Shown in pieces: positions 1-9,098 of a stretch of DNA of 64,000 bases. The position numbers and the translations under genes are program-made. The stretch lies in assembly GCF_900104155.1 (NCBI RefSeq), contig NZ_FMYB01000016.1, positions 1 through 64,000 of the forward strand, in the 5' to 3' direction. Below the pieces are notes generated by a model. It did not search any database, had not been told where the DNA came from, and saw nothing but the letters and a program-made list of their open reading frames with translations. The DNA is from Butyrivibrio sp. INlla16. GTDB taxonomy: Bacteria; Bacillota; Clostridia; Lachnospirales; Lachnospiraceae. Every line of letters starts with the position of its first letter. Position 1 is the stretch's first letter.

Positions 1-193
1 AGTCATTGAAAGGCCGATAAGGAGCGCCCTTCTTTTCATATATGATATGTGCTCTGACTTCTTTTGAAATAGTGGTACAGTCTTTTCCTATCGCAGCTCC
101 AATGGCTTTAAAGCTGAGAGAGTCATCCAAACCATGTTGGATTTCATAACGCTTGTCTAAATCAAGATGCTTGTTCTTATTAGTGGATTCCAT
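1..193 (-). CDS. IS30-like transposase, N-terminal part (cut by window edge)
   Basis: The reverse strand from the ATG at 193 reads 64 codons without a stop and runs off the left edge. The protein begins MESTNKNKHLDLDKRYEIQ and continues with a helix-turn-helix (FKAIGAAIGKDCTTISKEV, about residues 30-48) of the kind found at the N-terminus of IS30-family transposases and related regulators: 'conditions for recognition, then TTISKEV'. Only the DNA-binding part is visible, so the DDE catalytic domain and the element's left end cannot be judged. A GGAGG-like ribosome site (AAGGAGG on the reverse strand, 197-203) precedes the ATG. It could instead be a lone HTH regulator or a decayed fragment. Upstream repeats of the gene's own start are listed separately. 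Confidence 0.65.
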   Translation of the reverse strand, partial: MESTNKNKHLDLDKRYEIQHGLDDSLSFKAIGAAIGKDCTTISKEVRAHIIYEKKGAPYRPFND

Positions 194-296
194 AAGTTCC
201 TCCTTAATGCCGGAGAGCATATGTGGATGAACCTATGGATGATATCAATAAGAATTAGTAAATTCCATACCCGAGTTTGGAATTAGTAAGTTCCAT
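179..296 (-). repeat. Three copies of ATGGAAnnnACTAAT at and before the transposase start
   Basis: On the reverse strand the 15-mer ATGGAAnnnACTAAT occurs at 193-179 (the real start of the transposase gene), 268-254 and 296-282. The two upstream copies would start mini-ORFs of 7 and 13 codons (MEFTNSY and MELTNSK...), echoing the transposase start MESTNK. This is seen directly. It suggests tandem duplication of the gene's 5' tip or repeated binding sites. The rest of 194-410 holds no gene. Confidence 0.6.
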
Positions 297-373
297 GTCG
301 TGTGTTAAAGGGGTGGAATTTAGTTTTACAAGTTACTCATAAAAATAATCTTCAAATTTTCGAAAGAAATCTA

Positions 374-401
374 TTGAATTAATTCAAATATGTAATACAA
401 T
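374..401 (+). promoter_or_regulatory. Probable sigma-A promoter with a palindrome over the -35
   Basis: TTGAAT (374-379), 16-bp spacer, TACAAT (396-401), then a leader of about 70 nt to the small gene at 477. The -35 box lies in a perfect 14-bp palindrome, TTGAATTAATTCAA (374-387), a possible operator. Confidence 0.5.
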
Positions 402-476
402 ATATAGTAGTTGAAGGGGAATTATTTCAACTATATGTATGTATATGTTGGATTTTACTATTTTTGGGGGTTCTTT

Positions 477-677
477 ATGTCAGCCATTTTAACAAAAGAA
501 TTTGATATTGATATGACCAACGACAACGTTATCGATTATACACTTATCAGACATATGCTTCGTTCCATAGGCATTAATCACTGGTCTGTATCCAAGGCAA
601 TGGATGAATATGATGTGCCTGAAGATCAGCGTGACATTTATATGGAGACTATTGCTGACAAGTTTTTTGTCAGCTGA
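477..677 (+). CDS. Small orphan protein, 66 aa
   Basis: I do not recognise this protein. The start at ATG 477 is chosen because a GGGGG ribosome site (466-470) lies 6 nt before it; an in-frame ATG at 411 would add a Tyr/Phe-rich leader (YFNYMYVYVGFYYFWGFF) with no good ribosome site. The product MSAILTKEFDIDMTNDN... is acidic, soluble and without Cys; residues 20-66 look mostly helical (IDYTLIRHMLRSIGINHWSV...YMETIADKFF). It is monocistronic, with its own promoter before and a strong terminator after. Its position beside an IS-like element makes it accessory-looking. The gene is likely real because of the promoter, ribosome site and terminator; function unknown. Confidence 0.6.
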   Translation: MSAILTKEFDIDMTNDNVIDYTLIRHMLRSIGINHWSVSKAMDEYDVPEDQRDIYMETIADKFFVS

Positions 678-707
678 TACGATAGTATAACCCTATTCCA
701 TAAGAAC

Positions 708-741
708 AAAAACGGACATTTTTGAGAAAATGTCCGTTTTT
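708..741. terminator. Bidirectional rho-independent terminator
   Basis: AAAAACGGACATTTT (708-722), loop TGAG, AAAATGTCCGTTTTT (727-741). A near-perfect stem with A and T tracts on both sides, placed between the convergent small gene and the transglutaminase-like gene, so it can serve both. Confidence 0.85.
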
Positions 742-776
742 GTCGTTCATATTTCAATATTATATATGTCCTATGT

Positions 777-2306
777 TTATTTTACAGTAACCTTACAGGT
801 TGCTTTCTTTTTCCCATCCTTTGTAGATACTGTGACGATACAAGTCCCTTTTCCTTTTGCCTTCACAACACCTTTTTTTGTTATCTTGGCGACTTTTTTG
901 TTGCTGCACTTCCATACAAGCTGCGTAGTATCCTTAGCTGAAACCGGGTTAGTTTTCAAAGTCAGTTTGAACTTCTTTCCCTTTTTCAACTTTAGTTTTT
1001 TCTTATTCAGCTTTAATGACTTTATTTCTGAGTTTTCCTCAGTAACCGTGACATAACAGATATCCTTTTTGCCATCAGGAGCAGAAACCGTTACGGTACA
1101 GGTTCCTGCTGCTACAGCATTCACCTTGCCGTTTGAATCTACTGAAGCCACATTTTTGTTATTGCTCTTCCATGTAAGAAGTGACTCTGCTCTGGCAGGC
1201 TTAACCGTCGCCTTAAGCTGACTGCTTTCTCCGGCCTTCAAAGTAAGTTTATCTTTACTAAGTGACAGCGTCTTTACAGATACATAGGAACCTACAGTTC
1301 CCGTATTATAGCTTGTAGAACTCATGGGATGAAGCTGATAAAATGACGAATCCGCATACTGCGACCATCTTTTGTGATCATCAAATTCACTGTCACATTT
1401 CATAAAGTACGCATATTTTTCCTTGTTTTTTCCCGCATCCCAGGTTGCATCAATGTTATAGTAATAATCTCCGACTCTAACAATATTCCAGCCATGCCCT
1501 CCGGAACTTGTATTCCCGGCAATAAGCCTGCAGCTTACCCCCGCATCATTTAAAAGTCTGTAAACAAGGAGCGCATATCCCTGACAAACAGCACTTTTAT
1601 TTATCGCAGCCGCATAGCAGGTATATTTTAACTGAGAATTACCATACTCATATTTTACGTTGTTGCATACATATTCATACACCGCCAGAATTTTGTCATA
1701 TTCTCCCTTTGATGAGAGCGACAATGCGGATGAAATCTGGCTTACTTTTGCATTCACAGATTGTTCCTGCGCTGCAGAAGTATAATAAGTCATATAAAAA
1801 GTGAAAGTTCCGCTTGTTTTGCCATCCTTCTTATCGTAGGCTATCTGCATTCCCATGCCGCTATAGCCCCATTTGAGATAATCACCTTCATTACCCTTGC
1901 CTGTATGCTGCATTGCAATATTGAAAGCATTATTCTCCATAGTTATAAGCGAAGAAGCATCATAATCCGTACCTGGGAATGTGAAGTACACATAGATATT
2001 CCTATCCTTACGTTTTAATCCTTCTCGCAAGACAGCAGCTGCCTCAGCTACAGAAGAACTCTTTTCCGCATTAAGAACAGCCTCCTCGGTAACCCGAAGT
2101 TCAGGGCCGTGATAAAGCTCATCCTCAGAAATAATCCCGGCATATAAAGGATTAACCCTATAGATTGCCTCTGTAGTTTCAAAATATCTGTTATTATCCT
2201 CTGCTTTGGAAATAATGGAATAATTCTCCGAAGAACTCACGAAAAGAAAAGCTATCAGAGCGATAGCGATGAACCTGATCTTTTCCCTCGTAAAAAAATA
2301 TTTCAT
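777..2306 (-). CDS. Secreted transglutaminase-like protein with two bacterial Ig-like domains
   Basis: 509 aa. Residues 8-26 form a hydrophobic signal or anchor segment after a basic start (MKYFFTREKIRF). A transglutaminase-like (papain-fold) core sits at about 200-300 with the catalytic triad visible: Cys241 in AVCQGYA, His271 in GGHGWN, Asp286 in NIDATWD. Two Big_2-type Ig-like repeats follow (about 344-423 and 427-509), each with the V-A-x-V/I...G-x-V-x-A...G-x-C-x-V-T-V pattern; the second is very Lys-rich. Such proteins are usually exported peptidases or wall-linked enzymes, and the Ig repeats probably bind the cell surface. No LPXTG sorting motif is seen. The SD (GAGGG) lies in a hairpin just upstream. 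Substrate unknown. Confidence 0.85.
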   Translation of the reverse strand: MKYFFTREKIRFIAIALIAFLFVSSSENYSIISKAEDNNRYFETTEAIYRVNPLYAGIISEDELYHGPELRVTEEAVLNAEKSSSVAEAAAVLREGLKRKDRNIYVYFTFPGTDYDASSLITMENNAFNIAMQHTGKGNEGDYLKWGYSGMGMQIAYDKKDGKTSGTFTFYMTYYTSAAQEQSVNAKVSQISSALSLSSKGEYDKILAVYEYVCNNVKYEYGNSQLKYTCYAAAINKSAVCQGYALLVYRLLNDAGVSCRLIAGNTSSGGHGWNIVRVGDYYYNIDATWDAGKNKEKYAYFMKCDSEFDDHKRWSQYADSSFYQLHPMSSTSYNTGTVGSYVSVKTLSLSKDKLTLKAGESSQLKATVKPARAESLLTWKSNNKNVASVDSNGKVNAVAAGTCTVTVSAPDGKKDICYVTVTEENSEIKSLKLNKKKLKLKKGKKFKLTLKTNPVSAKDTTQLVWKCSNKKVAKITKKGVVKAKGKGTCIVTVSTKDGKKKATCKVTVK

Positions 2307-2312
2307 TAAATA

Positions 2313-2372
2313 ACCCTCAATAACGAAAAAATGTTACTGAGGGTATTATAACACATTTTTAGTATCTTTACA
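2313..2372 (-). promoter_or_regulatory. Promoter and SD-masking hairpin before the transglutaminase gene
   Basis: Reverse strand: -35 TGTAAA (2372-2367), 16-bp spacer, -10 TATAAT (2350-2345), directly followed by an inverted repeat ACCCTCAGTAAC / GTTATTGAGGGT (2344-2333 and 2324-2313, loop 8 nt). The 3' arm carries the Shine-Dalgarno GAGGG, 7 nt before the ATG at 2306. A transcript started at this promoter would begin near 2338 and lose most of the 5' arm, while readthrough from the pyrophosphatase gene would keep the whole hairpin. It may also act as a weak terminator for that gene. Confidence 0.5.
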
Positions 2373-2388
2373 TTTATTGATGATTTTT

Positions 2389-4038
2389 TTATTGTTGCAA
2401 AGCTTCAACTATTGTGGGCAAAAGCTGCTTTTTCCTTGATACAACACCTTTTAACAGCGCTATATGGTCGCTGCCTGCTGTCACATGGAAACCTGTATCA
2501 ATGATACTCTCCGCCTTGTTCCCTTCAAAAGCCACAATCGAAGATTCGCTTATTATATTGGTCATCATAAAGAAAATCATATCAAGTCCGTCGCTCACCA
2601 TAATATCCTTGAGTTCAGGAAGTACTCTCTCCTTGATCTCTGCAAGCTCTTCTGCGCTCATAGAATTGACCTGACCAATACCGATTGTTTTATCTTCAAC
2701 GGTAAACTTTTTGAAGTCCTGATGAACAATCTGTTTTGGAGTTTTACTTCCCATATTGGATCCTGCACGGAACATCTCCCTTGCAAAGTCCTCAACATTT
2801 ATCTCCGCAATAGCAGCAAGCTCTTCACCGGCGCGCTTATCTATCTCTGTACAGGTAGGAGATCTGTACATGAGTGTATCCGAGATAATGGCCGACAGCA
2901 TAAGTGCCGCCGTGGTTTTATCAACCTCAATCCCAGATTCTTTATACATCGAATAGATTATTGTACACGACGAACCAAGGGGCTGATTTCTGAAAAATAC
3001 CGGATTTGCAGTCTCTATCGATGATCCGAGTCTGTGGTGATCGATTATCTCAAGAATTTCTGCACTCTCAGCTCCATCAACAGTCTGACTCTTTTCATTA
3101 TGATCAACAAGAATGAGCTGTTTTCTCATCGCTCCCAGCAAATTACGGCGTGAAATCATTCCCACAAAGTTCTCATCTTCATCTAAAACCGGGAAATATC
3201 TGTGGCGAACCTGTGCCATGGTCTGCTGAATATCTTCAATAAAATCATTGGTATGAAAAGAAACAAGTTGTTCTCTTTTCATGATGGAGCCAACAGGCGC
3301 GCTCTCATTGATAAGTCTTGCTACGGTAAAGGTATCATAAGGAGTTGTGATAATCCTACAGCCACGCTCCTCCGCAAGCTTCTGTATTGTATTGGTGACC
3401 TTAGCATCTATGCAGACAACTATACAGGCTGCCTGGTTCTCTATAGCAACAAGCTGTGTTTCATAGCGGTTACCGCATATAACTATATCTCCGGGATCAA
3501 TTACCTCCTCCATGATTTCCGGAGAAGCTGTCGCAATCAGAACTTTACCTGATGTAATCTGCTCTGACATATCCCCCACAAGCATATTGCCATCAAGCGT
3601 ATCAACTATATTTCCGTAATAGGTCTTTGTTTCGGAAAGAATTGTCGCATCATGAACATCCATACAGGTCTCCATGATGTCATTTGTAGTAATAAGACCT
3701 GTCAGTTTTCCATTCTGAGTAATGCAAAGAGTAACTACATTCTCATCCTTCATTCTCTCCCAGGCGCGTTTTAAGGAAATATGATCATCATCAGCATGGA
3801 GGTCTCTTATCTCCATGTCGCAAACCTGCGTACGCACATCCTTCGTATACTTTGGTGCAGTTATGCCAAAGCGACCAAGTACAAACTGTGTCTCCTCATT
3901 AAGATGCCCGCATCGTCTGGGTTCACAGACTTCTTCACCTGCAATCTTGTTCTTAAGATTCGCATAGCATATTGCTGCACAGACAGAGTCTGTATCCGGG
4001 TTTTTATGTCCAATAACGTATACCGGTCTCTTCTTCAT
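2389..4038 (-). CDS. ppaC: Manganese-dependent inorganic pyrophosphatase with CBS and DRTGG domains
   Basis: 549 aa. Family II (DHH) pyrophosphatase hydrolysing PPi to two phosphates in the cytosol. The metal-binding DHH motifs are all visible: GHKNPDTDS (about 10-18), VDHNEKSQ (about 312) and IDHHRLGS (about 332), then the DHHA2 part with SDTLMYRSPT and the C-terminal basic RKKQ substrate site. A pair of CBS domains is split by a DRTGG domain between about residues 65 and 305, as in the nucleotide-regulated CBS-PPases, where adenine nucleotides or diadenosine polyphosphates change activity. Full length for that subclass (about 545). Start ATG 4038 follows AGGAGAAG. Probably single-gene. Confidence 0.93.
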   Translation of the reverse strand: MKKRPVYVIGHKNPDTDSVCAAICYANLKNKIAGEEVCEPRRCGHLNEETQFVLGRFGITAPKYTKDVRTQVCDMEIRDLHADDDHISLKRAWERMKDENVVTLCITQNGKLTGLITTNDIMETCMDVHDATILSETKTYYGNIVDTLDGNMLVGDMSEQITSGKVLIATASPEIMEEVIDPGDIVICGNRYETQLVAIENQAACIVVCIDAKVTNTIQKLAEERGCRIITTPYDTFTVARLINESAPVGSIMKREQLVSFHTNDFIEDIQQTMAQVRHRYFPVLDEDENFVGMISRRNLLGAMRKQLILVDHNEKSQTVDGAESAEILEIIDHHRLGSSIETANPVFFRNQPLGSSCTIIYSMYKESGIEVDKTTAALMLSAIISDTLMYRSPTCTEIDKRAGEELAAIAEINVEDFAREMFRAGSNMGSKTPKQIVHQDFKKFTVEDKTIGIGQVNSMSAEELAEIKERVLPELKDIMVSDGLDMIFFMMTNIISESSIVAFEGNKAESIIDTGFHVTAGSDHIALLKGVVSRKKQLLPTIVEALQQ

Positions 4039-4136
4039 ATACTTCTCCTGAATCTATGTATAAAAATCCTTGTTTTATAGTGGCAATCTTTTGCCTATTA
4101 TTTTAACTCATTTTATGTAAAAAATATTTAATATTT

Positions 4137-5864
4137 TCACTGTTCAAACTGGCTTCTGTATAGATCTGAGTAAAAACCGTTGGCTTTAAGAAGCGAGTTA
4201 TGATCTCCCTGCTCTATAATATGTCCGTCTTTCATTACAAGTATCCTGTCGGCTTCCTTGATAGTAGACAATCTGTGAGCAACGATAAAGCTTGTTCTAC
4301 CCACCATCATTTTCTGGAATGCTCGCTGAATTCTCATCTCCGTGCGTGTATCAATAGAGCTTGTCGCTTCATCTAAAATGAGCATCGGAGGTACACTCAG
4401 CATAATTCTTGTAATACACAAGAGCTGCTTCTGTCCCTGAGAAAGCATTCCTCCATCCTCACTTATCACGGTGTCATATCCGTCCGGTAATTTTTTTATG
4501 AAGCTGTGAGCATGCGACTTTTTCGCCGCTTCTATAACCTCAGCCTCAGTAAAGCCTGTTCTGCCAAGAGTAATATTATCCTTTATAGTCCCGCTTCTAA
4601 GCCAGGTCTCCTGAAGTACCATTCCATAATTTTCGCGAAGCTGCGCTCTTCTTAAGTTTCTTATGTCACATCCCTCGACACTTATAGCACCCTTATCTAC
4701 ATCATAGAATCTCATCAGAAGATTGATAATAGTTGTTTTTCCGCTTCCAGTCGGACCTACTATAGCTACTCTCTGACCTTCTTTTACGGAAAGTGTGAGG
4801 TTTTTGATCAATTCTCTGTCCTTATCGTACGAAAACTCCACATCTTTAATTTCAATATTGCCTTTTGCAATGCCGAGTTCATCGCAAGGAACAGCATCCG
4901 GGATCTGCGGCTTTTCATCAATAAGATCAAATACTCGCCTTGCACAGGCAAGCGCATTCTGAAGTTCTGTTACAACACCTGATATCTCATTAAAAGGTTT
5001 AGTATACTGCGTAGCATAACTCAAAAAAATTGTAAGCGATCCAACACTCATTATTCCATTTATACATTCGAAAGCTCCAAAGAGTGCCACAAAAGCATAA
5101 ACAGTATTATTAACAACTCTGGTGCTGGGATTTGTAAGGGATGAGAAAAATGTGGCCTTTAAGCTAGTCTTTGCGAGTCGTTCATTAATTTCATCAAAAG
5201 TCTCCTGATTTTCATCTTCGTGTCCAAAGGCTTTTACAACCTTCAGATTGCCTATCATCTCATCAATGAGCGCCGTCTGCTCAGCTCTTGCTTTAGACTG
5301 CTCCTTGAAAAGTGAGTAGGATCTTGTTGCTATAAATCTCGCAACAAGAAGTGATATAGGCGTTAGAATCACTACCATAGCAGCTATCTTCCACTGAAGG
5401 TAGAACATGAAAACCAACGTACCGGCAATGGTAACAATGCCTGTAAAAAGCTGTGTGAAGCCCATAAGAAGACCATCTGCAAACTGGTCAACATCTGAAA
5501 TAACCTTACTAACCACTTCTCCCTGTGGATGACTATCCAGATATTCAAAGGGCAATATCTGAAGCTTATCAAAGGCGTCATTTCTTACATCTCTGATAAC
5601 GCTAAATGTAATTCTGTTATTAACACCATACATAAACCACTGGCAAAGTGCAGTAATACCAATAACAATTCCCATCCTGATAAGGAGCGACCTTATAAGT
5701 TCAAAGTTCACATCTCCTTTGCCAACGATACAGTCCACAACCTGCCCTGCAATTATAGGCGCATACAGCGTTAGTACGGCTGATATAACAGCAAAACTGA
5801 TTGATAAAAATATCAATAATTTATATGCGGAGGCATATTTCAAAACACGTTTAAGTTCACGCAT
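4137..5864 (-). CDS. ABC exporter half with the intact ATPase site
   Basis: 575 aa, six membrane helices in the first about 320 residues, then an ATPase domain with Walker A GPTGSGKTT, signature LSQGQKQ, Walker B MLILDEATSS with the catalytic Glu, and H-loop VAHRLS. It overlaps the preceding ABC gene by 8 bp, so the two surely pair. This half resembles the consensus-site partner (TM288 / BmrD type) of heterodimeric type IV exporters. Such pumps move drugs, lipids or peptides; the substrate cannot be read from sequence. Last gene of the four-gene operon starting at 9462. Confidence 0.88.
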   Translation of the reverse strand: MRELKRVLKYASAYKLLIFLSISFAVISAVLTLYAPIIAGQVVDCIVGKGDVNFELIRSLLIRMGIVIGITALCQWFMYGVNNRITFSVIRDVRNDAFDKLQILPFEYLDSHPQGEVVSKVISDVDQFADGLLMGFTQLFTGIVTIAGTLVFMFYLQWKIAAMVVILTPISLLVARFIATRSYSLFKEQSKARAEQTALIDEMIGNLKVVKAFGHEDENQETFDEINERLAKTSLKATFFSSLTNPSTRVVNNTVYAFVALFGAFECINGIMSVGSLTIFLSYATQYTKPFNEISGVVTELQNALACARRVFDLIDEKPQIPDAVPCDELGIAKGNIEIKDVEFSYDKDRELIKNLTLSVKEGQRVAIVGPTGSGKTTIINLLMRFYDVDKGAISVEGCDIRNLRRAQLRENYGMVLQETWLRSGTIKDNITLGRTGFTEAEVIEAAKKSHAHSFIKKLPDGYDTVISEDGGMLSQGQKQLLCITRIMLSVPPMLILDEATSSIDTRTEMRIQRAFQKMMVGRTSFIVAHRLSTIKEADRILVMKDGHIIEQGDHNSLLKANGFYSDLYRSQFEQ

Positions 5865-7593
5865 TTACGGCCTCCTTTCCAAACTGTGACTCAAAAATTT
5901 CTCTGTAAGTCGCACTGTTCATAAGAAGTTCTTCATGCGTTCCGATTCCATCGACATGTCCGTCATCGAGAACTATTATTTTGTCACAGAATCTTATTGA
6001 TGCCGCTCTCTGCGAAACTATAAATGTTACCGGCTTATATGAAAGCTTTGAAATAGCATTTCTAAGATTTTTATCAGTCATATTATCGAGAGCTGATGAG
6101 CTGTCATCAAGTATCAGAACTTCGGGCTTTTTGACAAGAGCTCTCGCTATCGTGAGCCTTTGCCTCTGACCTCCCGAGAGATTCCTGCCGCTTTGTGTTA
6201 TTTCAGCTGAAAGCTGCCCCTTCTTTTCTTTCACAACTTTGGCTGCCTGCGCAGTATGAACAGCATCCCAAATCTCTTCATCACTCGCATTTGCGTTGCC
6301 CCATCTGAGATTATCTCTTATGGTTCCTTTGAAAAGAACTGCCTTCTGAGGAACAACCCCAATCACATCTCTCAGGGATTCAAGGGTATAATCCCTGACA
6401 TCTCTTCCTTTGAATTTAACGCTTCCGCCTGTGGCATCATAAAATCTCGGAATAAGATTAACAAGCGTAGTTTTTCCCGAACCGGTACCACCGATAATTC
6501 CGATCGATTCGCCCTTCTTTGCGGAAAAAGTCACTTCCGAAAGTGAATCTTCGCTGTCACCTTTGTAGCACAATGATACATTCTCAAAACATATTACAAT
6601 ATCATCCTTCATTGATACACTTTTTGCATCAACACTTCCACCTGTCATTGACCCTGTTTCTTCAAGCATGGTCTGAATTCTGTTTCCGCAGGCAAACGAT
6701 CTCGTAACCTGAATGATCAGATTTGCCAGCTTAACAAGCTCTACCAGAATCTGAGACATATAATTATAAAGAGCCACTACTGCTCCGGTGGTAAGAATTC
6801 CGGTATAAACTTTATCCGCCCCCGTCTTAAGAAGAATTATTATTGCAAGATTAAGAATCACATAAGTTATAGGGTTCATCAGTGCAGAAACCCTGCCGAC
6901 AAACTCCTGAAGCTTAGTGAGCCCTTCATTTTTAGCTCTAAAGTTGCCCGTTTCTTTTTTTTCAAGTCCAAAAGCTCTTATAACACGGACTCCCGAAAGA
7001 TTTTCTCTTGTGAGTCCAAGAACATTATCCAGAAGTTCCTGAACCTTTTTATATCTTGGAATTCCCCAAAGCATAATTCCGAAAACAACTATAGACAGAA
7101 CAATTATCGTAACAAGGAAAATCAGTGCCTGGTTAAAATCAATAGTAAAAGCCATAACCATTGCACCAAAGACAACAAAAGGTGAACGAAGAAGCAGTCT
7201 AAGGGTAAGATTAACTCCTTGCTGAACCTGGTTTATATCACTTGTCATCCTGGTTATCAAAGTATTGGTACCAAGGCTGTCAATCTGTTCGTAAGACAGC
7301 CCCTGGATATTCTTAAAAAGATCTTTCTTAACCGCAGCAGCAAAATAAGAAGCTGCCTTAGCTGCAAAAAACTGCGCCGTTACAGAACTGATATACCCTA
7401 CTACTGCAAGAAGTATGAGAACCAGGCTCATTTTTAATACATACGAGCTGTCGTTGTTTCTGATACCCTTATCAATAATGGCTGCAACAACAAGAGGCAC
7501 TATAAGCTCAAAACTGGCCTCAAGCAATTTGAAAAGCGGACCCAGGGCGGCTTCCAATGAATATTTCTTAAGATATTTCAGTAACTTTTTCAT
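5857..7593 (-). CDS. ABC exporter half with a degenerate ATPase site
   Basis: 578 aa from ATG 7593, which overlaps the TGA of the methyltransferase gene as ATGA; a longer in-frame reading back to 7656 would lie inside that gene and adds nothing conserved. N-terminal transmembrane domain (about 1-310), then an ATPase domain with Walker A GGTGSGKTT and signature LSGGQRQ. The Walker B ends LILDDSSS, so the catalytic Glu is Asp, and the H-loop His is Gln (VSQRAAS). These changes are known from the TM287 / BmrC type of heterodimeric exporters, where this site binds but barely hydrolyses ATP. Partner is the gene at 4137. Confidence 0.88.
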   Translation of the reverse strand: MKKLLKYLKKYSLEAALGPLFKLLEASFELIVPLVVAAIIDKGIRNNDSSYVLKMSLVLILLAVVGYISSVTAQFFAAKAASYFAAAVKKDLFKNIQGLSYEQIDSLGTNTLITRMTSDINQVQQGVNLTLRLLLRSPFVVFGAMVMAFTIDFNQALIFLVTIIVLSIVVFGIMLWGIPRYKKVQELLDNVLGLTRENLSGVRVIRAFGLEKKETGNFRAKNEGLTKLQEFVGRVSALMNPITYVILNLAIIILLKTGADKVYTGILTTGAVVALYNYMSQILVELVKLANLIIQVTRSFACGNRIQTMLEETGSMTGGSVDAKSVSMKDDIVICFENVSLCYKGDSEDSLSEVTFSAKKGESIGIIGGTGSGKTTLVNLIPRFYDATGGSVKFKGRDVRDYTLESLRDVIGVVPQKAVLFKGTIRDNLRWGNANASDEEIWDAVHTAQAAKVVKEKKGQLSAEITQSGRNLSGGQRQRLTIARALVKKPEVLILDDSSSALDNMTDKNLRNAISKLSYKPVTFIVSQRAASIRFCDKIIVLDDGHVDGIGTHEELLMNSATYREIFESQFGKEAVNA

Positions 7594-9098
7594 GTATAAA
7601 TTCTTAGTCCTTTCGGATAGTGGTTCTTTAATGAGCCCCCCGCATACTTTGACCATCCCAGGCTGTAGCCATCAAATGTGATAAGATACCAGCCATTTGA
7701 AAGCCCCGGTTCTCTGAAGCTCATGCCTCCTATAAACTGCATTGCTTTTGAAGTATCATGAAGTTCATACGAATACCGTACATCCTCTGTCGTTATTGCA
7801 AGTGCCAACGCATGAGATGGTTCAAAACGGTCTTTTTTTATAGTTCCCAAGTGTAACCCCGGTCTCAAAACAGTAAGCCCTCTGATTCCAGGCATCCCGT
7901 CCGGGGCCAAATATAACTGGTCACCAAAAAGAAAAGGATTACCACTTATACAGCCTTGTATATGTACAAATCCTTTTTGGTCCTTAGTAATATCTATTTC
8001 TTTTATATTTTCATCAGCAAATTGCATGAAGGGTTTTATATCTGTTTCCTTCACGGGTTTTATATTTCCGTTAATACCATAATTCCCATGATTAAGACTA
8101 ATATCCCCTTCTTTTTCAAACACTGCAAGAAAATGGCCTTCTCCCTTAATCTTATGAGGCCACAGTCTTGCCGTACATTTTTTTACTGCCTCGTTAATCT
8201 CCGAAGAAATCTGCTTCTGAAAAGATATATATTCATCAAAATCAAAAGTTCCGACAATATCTCTGACTTTTTGAATATTAGCGATATCTCCGGGAACCAT
8301 GCCGTCATATAATTCTATGCTTACAGGCTTTAATCCATCCTGAATCAAAATACCGACCTGAAGTTCATCCTCTTCAGGTGCAAAGGTACATGTAGAATAA
8401 ACAAGTCGGCCGCCCGGTGCGAGCATTTTAACCGCATACTTTAATATATCTGTCTGTCTCTTTGCACAAAGCTCCACATTATCCTCGCTCCAGTTATCAA
8501 TCGCTTCATCATTTTTTCTGAACATACCTTCACCGGAGCAGGGTGCATCAACAAGTATTCTGTCAAAATATCCTTCAAAAATTTCAGAAAGCATCTCCGG
8601 CTTCATGTTCGTGACAAGAGCGTTTCTAATTCCAAGCCTCTCAACATTCAGTGATAATGTCTGTGCTCTTTTCCTGTCAATCTCATTTGCTACAAGTATG
8701 CCCTTACCCTTCATCCGGCATGCAATCTGAGTACTTTTTCCTCCCGGAGCAGCACAAAGGTCGAGCACCTTTTCACCCGGCTGAGGATTCAGAAAACTCA
8801 CCGGCGACATTGCACTGGGTTCCTGGATATAGTAAACCCCTGCTTCATGATAAGGATGTTTACCCGGAGTTCCGGAATTAAAACTATAGCCTGTAGGTTC
8901 CCATAAGATTTCATCCTCAAGATTGGCTGAGGTTTTATCAAGAATTATCGAGGCTTTGTTCGCACTCGTATCCCCAAGTCGTAAAGGATTTAACCTTATT
9001 GCCCTTACGGGCTCTCTTTCAAGGGCTTCCTCAAGCTGTTCAAATTCATCTCCGAGAATAGCCTTTATCCTTTTTTCAAAGTCATTACTCAAACTCAT
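7590..9098 (-). CDS. rsmF: rRNA cytosine-C5 methyltransferase, RsmF/NOL1-NOP2-Sun family
   Basis: 502 aa. SAM-dependent m5C methyltransferase of rRNA. Visible: SAM-binding LCAAPGGKST (about 113-122), the DAPCSGEGMFRK motif carrying one catalytic Cys, and YSTCTF with the second Cys (TCT). The C-terminal about 200 residues match the layout of the RsmF/YebU group with a PUA-like RNA-binding tail ending near GWSKYAGGSLKNHYPKGLR. The exact target base cannot be inferred. The start at 9098 overlaps the regulator gene by 14 bp, and its stop overlaps the ABC gene, so the unit is translationally coupled. The gene symbol is by family, not by proven function. Confidence 0.85.
   Translation of the reverse strand: MSLSNDFEKRIKAILGDEFEQLEEALEREPVRAIRLNPLRLGDTSANKASIILDKTSANLEDEILWEPTGYSFNSGTPGKHPYHEAGVYYIQEPSAMSPVSFLNPQPGEKVLDLCAAPGGKSTQIACRMKGKGILVANEIDRKRAQTLSLNVERLGIRNALVTNMKPEMLSEIFEGYFDRILVDAPCSGEGMFRKNDEAIDNWSEDNVELCAKRQTDILKYAVKMLAPGGRLVYSTCTFAPEEDELQVGILIQDGLKPVSIELYDGMVPGDIANIQKVRDIVGTFDFDEYISFQKQISSEINEAVKKCTARLWPHKIKGEGHFLAVFEKEGDISLNHGNYGINGNIKPVKETDIKPFMQFADENIKEIDITKDQKGFVHIQGCISGNPFLFGDQLYLAPDGMPGIRGLTVLRPGLHLGTIKKDRFEPSHALALAITTEDVRYSYELHDTSKAMQFIGGMSFREPGLSNGWYLITFDGYSLGWSKYAGGSLKNHYPKGLRIYT

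Noticed and set aside
10..22. A GCCGATAA-like sigma-28 -10 motif near the left edge
   Set aside because: It lies within the transposase coding frame and no TAAA -35 with proper spacing is present.
2464..3024. Long open frame (186 codons) on the + strand
   Set aside because: It is antisense to the pyrophosphatase gene, has no ribosome site and no family-like sequence.
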